From: Prosopocoilus inquinatus
Lineage: Eukaryota > Arthropoda > Insecta > Coleoptera > Lucanidae
Assembly (NCBI GenBank): GCA_036172665.1
Contig: CM069869.1
Coordinates: 1,302,001 to 1,366,000, forward strand
Direction: 5' to 3'
DNA: 64,000 bases
Of the stretch, positions 1 through 10,088 are shown piece after piece. Both the position numbers and the translations under genes were made by a program. Below the pieces are notes generated by a model. That model saw nothing but the letters and a program-made list of their open reading frames with translations. It did not search any database and was not told where the DNA came from. Numbering within the stretch: the first letter of the stretch is position 1; every line of letters starts with the position of its first letter.

Positions 1-1028
1 GCGATGCCCGGAAGCTAAGACGTTTACCTTCAACGCCTATTGCGGTCAGGGAAGCGAGGAAGAAAGAAAGAACATTAGTAATGAGAGACCTAACCAATGG
101 TGAGTGAATGTTTATTGTAACTCCGTCCTCAGATAATATTGTTTGTCTATATTTAAACAAAAAACATCCAGCCAACACATTAAAAAAAATCAACAGAATG
201 ATAATGTTGTTTTTAAACGTTTTTGCTGTGCTGGTTTAGTGTACAGTCATGCTTTTTAGTAAAGTCGTCCCTACAAATTTTATACTGCGCCGGATTGCAT
301 TCTGACCATTATACAGTGACGTAACTAGACATGTCCGGGCGCGTGTTCCGGGCCCCTTTTTGTTTATCTCTGAAGCTCAGAAAACGCGTTTAAACTTAAA
401 TTTGTTGAAGATATCATTCAAACAAAAAAAATGAAGAAGAAAAAATAAAACAGTATATGTTTTTCTTGCAAAACAAAAATCTAGCCAACATTCTTTAATT
501 TAATTTTAATTTTTTAAGGTAAATCAAATTTTCGAAATCGTTCGCATGTTTCTCACCATATAAGTTTACTCATAGTTGATAGCACTTATTTATTTAAACA
601 TCACGTTCCATTACTAATTCTCTTGTAATTGATAAACCGGCATTATACGAGATCGAATGTCTACATTCTAACTAATAATTTATTTGTATAACATACAAAC
701 ATGTGATAGTCACTGGAGTTTATTTTCTTATAAGTACATACGTGTTTTTCGTGTAGAAAATAGCGCGAGTGCATCATCATCATCATCAAGTAAATAATCC
801 GAGAGCGAACGCTGGTAATAAACTACCATTAAATTTGTATTTAAGACTTCTCGGCGACAGATTTCTCAACTTGAAAAAATAAAATAACTTCCAGCAGCAG
901 AGTTCTGCTTATTTTTAGGTAAGGTTAATAGGTGGCTGAAGACTAAACTAAAAAACAACATGCCCATGTATTTTGACTTCTCCACTCGAGATTAAAACAC
1001 GTGAATATCTACTGTTATTAACTGTATA
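1..1028. other. AT-rich intergenic DNA
   Basis: No supported gene. A possible hAT-type terminus (CAGTGACGTAACTAG) starts at 314 and is followed by GC-richer sequence ending in a run of C. Its partner end was not found. A short CAT microsatellite lies at 772-788. Confidence 0.5.
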
Positions 1029-1710
1029 CAGGGCGAGTCACTAGACATCTGATTTAAATGCCTTATTCGGCAGAAAATTAATCATTTTTGAAGCACCAAC
1101 CTTTTATTCATTTCAGTTGAAACAGCAATAATTTGGGACTCTCATCCTGCCAACATAATTGTTAATAAACGGCGACCTATTTTCTTTATAATTTATTGTT
1201 TTTTTTTTTTTTTATTGTAAATGCGCAGGGGATAATATGCTGCTCCCACGTCGCTGTTAATTAATCAGATTTCGACGCTGATTATTAAACAACAATAAAA
1301 AACTTGCAGAGCAGCTGTACCGGTCATTTGCGTAATGACTGATCGCACTATTTTTCAAAATGAGAAATGATATTCCCGCTCGATTTACACGACTGTTCTG
1401 TGTGATGTGCTGTTACGTGATTAGCGCATCGTGTTTTACGTTTTTCTAACACTAAATACAAAAGCGGTAAATGAAGAGTGACATTTATGTACACAGGATA
1501 TCCAAATCCCAAATCGGATGGTATTCTATCTGGCATCTCAGTTAGTGCTGAAAATAGAGGGAAAACTAAATCAGATTATTGGGCCGACAAAAATAAAAAA
1601 ATGGTCGAATTTTTACAACCAAATAATAATTGAAAATTCAAATAATAACGTCTGAATTTTCATTAGTAACTGAGATAACTATACAACATAATTTACTTTG
1701 ACGCACCCTG
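1029..1710. mobile_element. Candidate Tc1/mariner-type MITE (682 bp)
   Basis: Starts CAGGGCGAGTCA after a TA and ends with TGACGCACCCTG (reverse complement CAGGGTGCGTCA) before a TA. Terminal similarity covers only about 12 bases, so these could be ends of two different elements. It has no coding capacity. The TA flanks fit the TA target duplication of Tc1/mariner elements. Confidence 0.4.
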
Positions 1711-3224
1711 TACATTCTTATGTTAAGTAAATAAAAAAATTAAGCACTATATTAATAAATATCTGCATAAAACCTTTTTCATTTTATTATTTATTTTTAT
1801 TTTAGTTGATTCTACCTGACAAAGTATAAAATGATTTACACAGTGAACCAGAAAGCATGTTATAAATTCAACCAGTATAAAATTATAGGACTAATTAAGG
1901 ATAAATTGTAAGTCACTTATAAATACATTTTAAAATAAATTCAATTATAGAAAGAAGCTAATAAATCGTTTAAAAAAATTAAAAGTTTTCTAAACTTAAA
2001 TAGGTTATTTAAATCCATTAACGCGACTAAACTGAAATATAATTTAAGTTTACACAGGTGGTATACGGAAACCGAGTTAATGTTAATGTACTTCTCTTTA
2101 TCGATACACTTGTTAATAAGTTCATTTATCAACTTTTTGTGATATCTCGTCTAGCAATATTAAGACAAATTGATTCCATCACGATTCAGCGGTGTGCCAT
2201 CAACTTTTACCCTTACTTTTATTGATCGAAATTTAATATGTATTATGAAGTTTATTTTGCTAGAAAAGCACATTATGAGAACAAAAATGAAGATTATTAA
2301 ACAAAATTTATTTATGCATAAAGCGGGATAATAAACTTTCCTTAGTTTAAACGTTACTTGTAAATTAAATGAATAGCAGCTAAAGGGCCACTGGTTCAAT
2401 TGGTTTGCAATTTAATGCGAATGCCTCTCGTCAGCTTTTGGACGGTAAGTGGGTTGAACTCTCAAATCTTTAGGTAGATTCTTCATTAAGAGACTTTCTA
2501 GCCACCGTCGAAACCTTTTCTAGTAAGTAAAATCCAACATTTTTCTGTAGGGCGGGCCTGGGGTGCATTCGCGGGGTTATCCTCTCTAGGTAAACTTGGA
2601 TTATTCTTGAATAATAGCGTCATGCTAGATCTGGTATAATATTAATATTAATATAATGACTTTAAATCTAATTTACTAATTTACGGAAGCATCATCTAAT
2701 ATACACGTCTATTACGGTTTGAAAAACCGCTTTTCAAACGTCACCCTGTATATGTCAAATTTTAAATGTTAAAATTGACTCAAAGTTCGGAATCGTGGGA
2801 AAGTCTAGTGTTGTATTTTTTCTCCTGCTTTTATCACTTTGAAAATAAGTCCTTATCAGCATCTTCATCGAATAATGATCGTATCTATATTTATTAAACA
2901 AATTGTCCCAGTCCTCGGTCTAGTTTTGTGGTACAATTCGCAGACTGTTTCCTTTTCGAACATCTCATGATACTCCGGCAATAAATCACTTGGTGATTTT
3001 CGCTCTGGCGGCATCTTTTTTTACCGGAGTTTCTGTTTCTGCATAGATTGCGCAATCTTGTGCAACTGCGTTTCTCAAGCTTTTCGTGGAAATCAGACTG
3101 AATGTTTATTCTAAAGGTCGGGCTCTCCATAAAATTCGGCGACGTCTCATTTTATGTGCTCAATGCGATGTTACGTTTATTTGTACACTTGTTACTTCAA
3201 CGGAGAGATAAATTACGTTCACGC
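1711..3224. other. Gene-free AT-rich DNA
   Basis: Only chance open frames are present. The single recognisable item is the transposon terminus at 2708-2748. Confidence 0.5.
2708..2748 (-). mobile_element. Solo MITE terminus, family shared with 26815
   Basis: Reading the minus strand from 2748, the terminus starts CAGGGTGACG and continues with GAAAAGCGGTT and a CAAACCG block. The same order of blocks starts at 26815 on the plus strand. The opposite end was not found, so this is a truncated copy. It is followed by TA. Confidence 0.45.
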
Positions 3225-3240
3225 CTGACATTTGATGCCA
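3225..3240 (+). repeat. Left 16-bp target-site duplication of R1-type element
   Basis: CTGACATTTGATGCCA is repeated exactly at 6175-6190. The pair brackets the R1-clade element and fixes its borders. Confidence 0.85.
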
Positions 3241-5495
3241 AGCCAAGCGAATGATGAGGTTTTTGGACGAGTGACTGGACGGACACAAGGAGGGCGTGTG
3301 AGGTGGTGGTCGCGAGATCTCCACTTCATGCGCAAGAGGGTGCGTGAGGCGAGAAGAAGGTACCAGAATGGCAGAAGGCGTGAATTGGCGAATATTGAAG
3401 AACTGAACAGAGTGTACGGCAGTGTTGCAAGGGAGTATAAAAGGGAGGTTAAAAGAGTGAAGGATGAGAATTGGAGAGAATTTGTGCGAGTGAAAGGAAG
3501 TGCGGATCCATGGGGTGAAGTGTATAAGATTTGTCGAGGAAGAAAGAAACGAGAGGGAGTATGTTCGCTTATACAAGATGGAAGGATGACCGTGACTTGG
3601 AAAGAGAGCGTCCAGGTGCTGTTGAAAGAGTTTTTCGGTGAGAGTGTGAATGATGATGAACGGATGATGGTGACGGATGCTAGAAATGTGGATGAGTTTA
3701 CTGCGGAGGAGTTGGAGTGTGCTGTGAGAAAGATTAAGTGTGGAAAAGCGCCAGGTTTGGATGGGATTTTACCCGAAGTGGTGAAGAGAGTATGGTGTTC
3801 GATTGGAGAGTATATGTGGGTGATGTATAATTGTTGTTTGAGCGAGAGCGTTTTTCCGGATGCGTGGAAGCGGGCTAGGGTTGTGGTACTCCTGAAGTCA
3901 CCAGAGAAAGTGAGGACCAACCCCCGGTCTTACCGGCCGATAAGTTTATTACCGGTCTTGGGGAAAAAATGATGATGAATCGGCTGGAGAGAATGTTAGG
4001 TGACGGTATGTCTGATAGACAGTATGGGTCCGGAGGGGTAGATCGACTGAGGATGCTTGGAGAAAGGTTAAGGAATGTGTGGAAGGTAGTGTGGCGAAGT
4101 ATGTCTTGGGTGTGTTTGTCGATTTCAAAGGAGCGTTTGATAACCTCTCTTGGACAGGTGTTATGGGCAGGCTCACAATGGTAGGTTGTAGTGAGTGGGA
4201 GCTGTGGAACAGCTATTTCACTAATAGAAATGTATGTGTGAGAGGAGTGAACGAGGAGGTATGGGGGCAGGTTGCGAAAGGGTGTCCGCAATGGTCGATA
4301 TGTGGTCCGCCCGTGTGGAATATGATGATGGATGTATTGCTGAACGAGTTAACTGGTGATGTATGTAAGGTAGTGGCTTATGCTGATGATCTGTTGATCC
4401 TCGTCGAAGCTGACAGCAGAAGACATCTCGAAGAGCGTGCTGGGCGATGGATGACGCGTGTGGTAGCATGGGGCGAAAATGTGGGAGTGAGCGTGTCGGA
4501 TGAAAAGACTGTGTGTATGTTGATGAAAGGTATCTTAGCAGGAAATAGACCTCCGCACGTTAGAGTGAATGGTAGTGTTTTAAGGTATGCTAGTAGTGTG
4601 AAATTTCTTGGGGTGTTAGTGAGTGAGAGATTGAATTTCCGAATGCATGTAGAGAGTCTGGTGAAAAAGGTTGTGAATGCTGTGGGGGGTATGAGAAGAG
4701 TGTTGAGAAAAGAATGGGGATTGGATAGGAAGGCTGCAAGGTGCGTGTATCGGGAGTTGTTTATGGCATGTGTAATGTATGGTGCGAGCGTGTGGTGTGA
4801 TGTTATGTGTTTTGGATATGGCAGGTCTGGAATGAATAGGTGTCAGAGAGTAGCGTTGTATGCATGTTTGCGTGTATGTAGAACAGTATCGACCGAAGCC
4901 ATGCAGGTGCTGAATGGGGGGCTCCCCTGGGATTTGAAAGTGGTGAGAAGAGGATTATTGTGGAGAGCGAGAAAGGGTGCGAAATTGGGCAGTGTGAGTG
5001 AAGGTCTGATGAGTGAGAATGAGGTGAATGCGCTGGGTCCTGTTGAGTGCAAGAAGTTGTTGAGTGAAAGATTGTACGAAAGGTGGCAACACAGGTGGGA
5101 TGAGAGTGAGAAAGGAAGAGTGACGTATGGGTTTCTGAAAGACGTATGCTTTGCTGAGAAGAATGAATGGTTTGACCCTGGGTTGCCAATGGGATACTTG
5201 TTGACTGGACATGGAAGCTTGAATGCGTTTTTGTATGAGAGATGTTTGAGTGAGACTGAACTTTGCTTATGTGGTGAGCGTGAGGATTGGAAGCATGTTC
5301 TGGCTGCATGCTCTGGCTGCATGTTGGATTTATGATGATCTTAGGAACTTGGATGAGTGGGATGTGACAGTGAATGTGAATGGTGAGATTGATGTGAGTG
5401 GAGTGTGTAGCGATGAAGACAGGTATCAGGGAGTGAATGAATTTGCGAAGAAGGTGTTTCAGAGAAGGAGGGAAATGTATGAGGCAGGCGTGTGA
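3241..5495 (+). pseudogene. R1-clade reverse transcriptase (ORF2 C-terminal part, frameshifted)
   Basis: In an intact element this ORF2 protein would reverse-transcribe the element RNA at nicked chromosomal DNA. What remains begins in the linker after the lost endonuclease (WWSRDLHFMRKRVREARRRY), followed by the RT fingers (SYRPISLLPVLGK near 3934-3970), the palm (VFVDFKGAFDNLSW), a YADD catalytic box at 4379-4390, the thumb, and a C-terminal zinc-knuckle-like CLCGEREDWKHVLAAC. Damage: a frame change at the A6 run 3964-3969; a second near 4030-4045, after which STEDAWRKV reads in the palm frame; Trp instead of Gly in the PQG motif (codon 4292-4294); and a 13-bp tandem duplication at 5300-5325 that shifts the last ~55 codons. 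It ends at TGA 5493-5495. R1-clade assignment is confident, but the family within it is not resolved. Confidence 0.88.
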
Positions 5496-6174
5496 GTCAT
5501 TTTTTTTTTGCGTGGGTGAATGGAGAACGAATGAATGGTGATGACGACGAAGCTGTCCAATTTTACCGCACGCCGTGGTGAGCGAGGGTGATGTAGGCAG
5601 GGAGGTTTCCTGCTGATGCAAAGCTGGGATCGTGTGGGACCCTGTGCTTCGGCATAGGTGTCCTTCCGTGACCCGGTTGGAAATCAGAAAGGGACCTTTG
5701 GGCATGACGACCCCACCTACCCCAGTTGGCTGATCAGAGCCGGGGCTTGCAAGGGCCCCATCTGAAGGGTTTCGGCTCGAAACGTCCCACCAGTGACGTA
5801 ATCTGGTACTATGGGGACCGGTTGAGCCCCGGGCGTGGACTGGCTTGCTGGTCTGCTCCCGTCCGGTCGATTGGGTTGGACTCATAGTGGCAGTGGTTGA
5901 CAGCCCGCATGCTGGGCTAGGGGTGGTTTCCCCACCTCGGCGGGTGAGCTACGTTTTTTAGCTCGGGCACTAGCCTGCAGAGCTAGTAGAGAGTGGATAG
6001 TCTCTCGCCTATACCAGAGGGGGTGTGGGGCTTGCAACCCAATCCATTCTGGGAGTCCGTATATTGATCAAGACATGCGGGCGCGTTGATTGGGCGTATC
6101 TCAATCCCGACGCCATAGGTGGCCGTGTAATCGAGCCCTTTGGGTGGGTATTGCACGTAAAATCCTCAGGACTT
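3241..6174 (+). mobile_element. 5'-truncated R1-clade non-LTR retrotransposon
   Basis: A 2,934-bp insertion lies between perfect 16-bp direct repeats. It contains a reverse-transcriptase pseudogene (to 5495) and a GC-rich 3' UTR of about 680 bp (5496-6174) with no obvious poly(A) tail, as is common in R1-clade elements. ORF1 and the endonuclease domain are missing, which fits 5' truncation during target-primed reverse transcription. The coding strand is strikingly G-rich (many gtg, gag and agg codons), unlike the AT-rich flanks. That supports a recent arrival relative to the other RT remnants here. Confidence 0.85.
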
Positions 6175-6190
6175 CTGACATTTGATGCCA
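6175..6190 (+). repeat. Right 16-bp target-site duplication of R1-type element
   Basis: Exact second copy of the 3225-3240 sequence. The flank continues into TTCGTGTG, giving the presumed pre-insertion locus. Confidence 0.85.
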
Positions 6191-8936
6191 TTCGTGTGTT
6201 ATTGACGTCAGCTATGCGCAGTTGGTTTTTGCTTTTGTCACGATGATTTCGATTTGTCGAACCCTTCCTTTCGTCGTCAGGGGTAAGGCCAGGTTTGGCT
6301 TCATTAATTTGTAACTTGCCTGCAGCTTGCAGTCGTCGTTGTGTTATCCTGGGAGATACGGTGGTGGTTGTGATTTTATGGGTTAGGGCTCATTTTCGCG
6401 GGGCGTCCGTCTGTAGGACGGCGCACAATTTTATGTTAACGACGAACCTCGAGAGAGGTCGAACGACATTTTGTAAATTTTTAACTGGGTGTCCTGGTGG
6501 ATCAAAACTCTTCCGAGTTTGTCCCAGCCTCTCCCCCCGTTGTTACGGACGGTATGTTTGCGATTGATGCTCTTTGTTGCGCAAATTATTATTGCCGTAC
6601 TTTTCTTCTCTTACAGGCTTTTACTTTAAGTTCAAGTTTTATTTTAAGTCAACTTTAAGTTTCGGTCTTTATGTATAGGCTTTTGTATACGCTTGAGTTT
6701 GAGGGGGGAACAGAAATGTGGCACCGGCTTTCGTCCAGTCAGTCTTCGAACCGGTATTATAGAATTGACATCTTCACACGTCAATGGGTTCGTTTGGATG
6801 GACCGACGTCGACGGTACGATGATCTCTCCACGCAAATGATGCAGGTGAGAAATTAACTTTTATTTCGGCTACGGCTAAATGCCGAACTGTTCGTTGCTA
6901 CAACTTTAGTGCTTTGGGCGATTATCGCCAACGAACAACCTTGGCACTTCGGACGATTAACGCCAATAAATAGTAATTAACCATCACATTTCATGTTAAG
7001 CCCAGTGACAGATCTGTCGTTAGTTACTTTGATTTTGCTTTCGCTTTTACAAATTTGGCACCATTTTTGATTTTGTTGTTCAACTATTTTCCATGTAAAT
7101 TTTGGTTATCTTCTGACGATTTCTCTTTTGATTGTCTTATAAGATACGTGAAAACTTCTGCATGATCTTCTCGTTGACTCGATAAATTGATCTTAGAAAT
7201 ATTTTGATACCTGTAATCACGACGATATCATGTTTGGCCATTTGGTCAACCTAATTACTTTTTCTTACAATTCTAAGTTGTAAGACATTTTGTACAAATT
7301 TATAAACACAAATGTATTGTCAAATTGTAGACAAAACTCGACAGATTCTCCATATCCATTGGTAAGTTAGTTTGTAACAGGAAAAAATAATTTACATACG
7401 TTACATTCTAGATAAAAAAAAAAACTCGTAATTTATTTTCAAATAGGAATATATTAAGAAAATAACTTGACTCTCTTTCTTCCAATATACAGAAACAAAT
7501 CCATGGCACTTTATTAGGAACTAGAATTTTATATAATATTCCCAAAACGACAGTGTGTAGAGGGGGGAGCTTTTAGAAAGTAGTAAAAACAGACTTCGAA
7601 TTTTTTGTTTGTTTTGAATAGCTTAACCCAGCCTCGGAAAGCGCAATCCCACCCTGGATGGTTCGGAAGGATCCAGACCTGATTTGTACAGACAGGGGCC
7701 CGAAATATAAATACAACCGTCGCAGCTGACTTCGTAACCCAACGTTGAAATGATGGTCATGGTTTAACCCATAGGTTATCAAACTTTATTTTGACTTACC
7801 CCCACCTTTACAAAAATAATCCATAGAGGTTGTCATATGTAAACTACTAACTAAGAAGTGATTATTTTTAGTTTATTTTGGAAGTCCCCTAGTAAACCAA
7901 GTCCGTGACGAAAAGACTTACTTTGGGAAACTGTAGTTTAAGCGAAGAAAACAGGAACATTTCTAACACTCCAGGAAAAATTGCTTTAATAAATGTCCAT
8001 AAAATTGTTTTAGCTTTCCTCATTGAAGTTATTCGTTTTTTAAAATATTTATCTTTCGAGAGCGCTCCGCGTTCGTTGTTCTCAAAATAAAACATCGAGA
8101 ATGGAACGCGCTTCAAGATTTTAATTCCGTTACGGTTTTTCTGTACGTAGGCTATTTTAGCTCCTCCAGTTCAAACAACCTGATTAATCTCAACAAAAGC
8201 CGAAACACCGCTCGGCGCTTTTTTTTTAAAACCTTCAAACATTCCGAGTTGTTGTTGCCCGCCTATACTATACATACATTAAGGCCGGACAATTTTCCTT
8301 TTCCGTACGTACGCAATAAATCGGCCTTTGTAAACAAATTTAATGTTTTCGTTTCTCATTCGCTCCACCCGGCGAGTTCTCCTGCGCGCAGGACAAACAC
8401 CATAATCAAACCATGAATACATTATTTCGTTCATTAAAACCTATTTTTAAGCGTGGCGTCCCTCAGAATTTCAACAGTGTAGCGTCGCCCTTGTTATTAG
8501 GAGGGAGCGACAGATGTTCAATTTTCACAAAGCAATAAACAATTTATTTACATTCTATGGCGTCTATTGATTTTTCGTGGTGGGAAATGAGGGGGAGAGG
8601 TTGTCCACGTGTAAATAAGTTTTCGTATAAAACACCGAAAACACCAATGACATTGGATTGTTTATTGCAATGCCCAACTCGAAGCTTAGTTCAATTTAGT
8701 AAATTAGTAGGAAGTCTCTTCTTCAGTGTACAAAACAAAGATTTATTTTCTTTGTACCCGAGCAGCTTGCATCATTAAACTCTCTACAATAAACAAAATA
8801 CGCTTGCAGGTGAAATAAAATAACGAGTAGAAAATCCAGTCGATAAATTGATGAAGCGGCGAAAAGGAGAAGAAAAAAACTTGTTCAAGGCAAATATTAT
8901 TTCAGTTTAGAAATAGTATTATGAAATCTCCGCAGC
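6191..8936. other. Gene-free DNA
   Basis: No frame resembles a known protein. 6240-6850 is somewhat GC-richer, with a pyrimidine tract and CAG near 6610-6616 and a splice-donor-like CAGGTGAG near 6845. Without coding sequence these do not establish an exon. The rest is AT-rich. Confidence 0.4.
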
Positions 8937-8952
8937 CAGTGGCGTAACTAGA
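8937..8952 (+). mobile_element. hAT-like terminal sequence
   Basis: CAGTGGCGTAACTAGA resembles hAT element ends seen widely in insects. No partner end or 8-bp duplication was identified, so this is a weak call. Confidence 0.3.
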
Positions 8953-9223
8953 AGTCAAGCAGGTGGGTTGCAAAGCTTTTACCGGCGCCTTTAAATGATA
9001 TATCTGCTTTTAATAAAAATTACATACACCGACTTTTAATAGCTGGCAAGTCTGTCTAACAGTAAATTATCCATTTTTTTAAAATTATTTTTAATTTGTT
9101 AATTGTGTCAAAAAATGTACAACACCAAAAAATGTTAAATCAAATTCTAGTTCTGGAATTAATTAATTTTCCAGGGGCGTGGGAACTCTGCATTTCCAGT
9201 GTATTTCCAATTTTTTCCAATTT

Positions 9224-9418
9224 ATTTAGAATGAGCATTGTTGAGACTGCTGCCTGGACTATAAAGTATTTGAGTGCAGCTTCTTAAATACTTTACATTC
9301 CTTTATAATAATAATAAATTATTTAGAATGTGCATTGTTGAGGCTGCTACCTGGGCTACAAAGTAATTGAGGGCAGCTTCCTAAATACTTTACATTCCTT
9401 TATTATAATCTCCTCAAT
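9224..9418 (+). repeat. Two-copy direct repeat, ~97 bp
   Basis: The unit starts ATTTAGAATG (at 9224 and 9321), includes a TGCATTGTTGAG/GAGCATTGTTGAG block and a GCAGCTTC block, and closes with ACTTTACATTCCTTTAT. The copies differ at several positions, so the duplication is not recent. Confidence 0.7.
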
Positions 9419-9832
9419 GTACCTAACAGTGATTCAATAAATATATTCTTATTACTATTAAGGGTAATATTGTTATTATTAAATTCATAAAGTGATGTCA
9501 AGTATCATACAAATTTTAAATGCTATACTTACTTTATTTTCAGTTTGTATCATCACACAAAATGTATTATACTTATTTATTAAAACGTTGGCAGTCTTGA
9601 TATTTATTTAGTCAAATATTAGAATCACTGGCGGGTTGGTTAGAAATCGTAAGTCGTATTACGAATTTAGGGTTCGTTTTAAATTTATTTTAAATGAAAA
9701 TCCCGATATAATTAATAAATTAATTTTTACCTACAAACTAATTTATATAAATATAAGCCGAACGATCAATTCCCAATTTTAATGTGAACTGTCTTTTTAT
9801 TTTCCCGGCCGATCTTTAAATGTGTCTGGCCA

Positions 9833-9972
9833 GAGAAGATTCCAGACCGCGTGCCGACCGACTGTCTGTCGAAGTTTCTTCGCCCAGAAAATTCCTTCGT
9901 CTGAAACAGAGACTTTTGACGCGCCAGACTTTGAGACGTATAAAAGACTAATTCGTTACGCATTAGATCATC
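9833..9972 (+). promoter_or_regulatory. Candidate heat-shock promoter (HSEs + TATA + initiator)
   Basis: Three heat-shock-factor modules of the form GAAnnTTC are visible: GAAGATTCCAGAC at 9835-9847 (two and a half units), GAAGTTTC at 9871-9878 and GAAAATTC at 9887-9894, with a further single GAA at 9903. They sit 45-105 bases upstream of a perfect TATAAAAG (9939-9946). About 29 bases after the start of that TATA box lies a TCATCA initiator-like site (~9968). This spacing is what Hsp promoters of insects show. The expected target, an Hsp coding frame, is not recognisable downstream. Sequence evidence for the sites is direct; heat inducibility is inferred. Confidence 0.55.
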
Positions 9973-10082
9973 ACAGTAGTATTTGGTGAAAAATATAACA
10001 CAAACTTCTATAAAAAAATATATACAACAGAAGAACGATTTTTGAATCGACCTTGAAACAATTTTGTGACATACAGTTTTTC
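9970..10082 (+). other. Predicted A-rich leader / noncoding first exon
   Basis: The segment after the predicted start site is A-rich (AAAAATATAACACAAAC, then TATAAAAAAATATATACAAC), like the leaders of insect heat-shock mRNAs. A splice-donor-like GTAAGA begins at 10083. The only short frame downstream (ATG near 10098) is about 25 codons. It may be a noncoding first exon of a distant gene, the start of a noncoding RNA, or a dead promoter. Confidence 0.35.
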
Positions 10083-10088
10083 GTAAGA

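Noticed and set aside
3219..3920. Other long minus-strand frames opposite the R1 element
   Set aside because: Same cause: antisense of the G/A-rich coding strand with few TAA/TAG/TGA.
5760..5795. Hammerhead-like CTGAAGG … CTCGAAACGTC in the R1 3' UTR
   Set aside because: The core A9 is G, stem II would rely on wobbles with a tiny loop, and no stem I pairing exists.
4803..5885. 360-codon minus-strand open frame
   Set aside because: It is the antisense of the G-rich R1 coding strand; its Ser/His/Pro-rich translation reflects that composition, not a protein.
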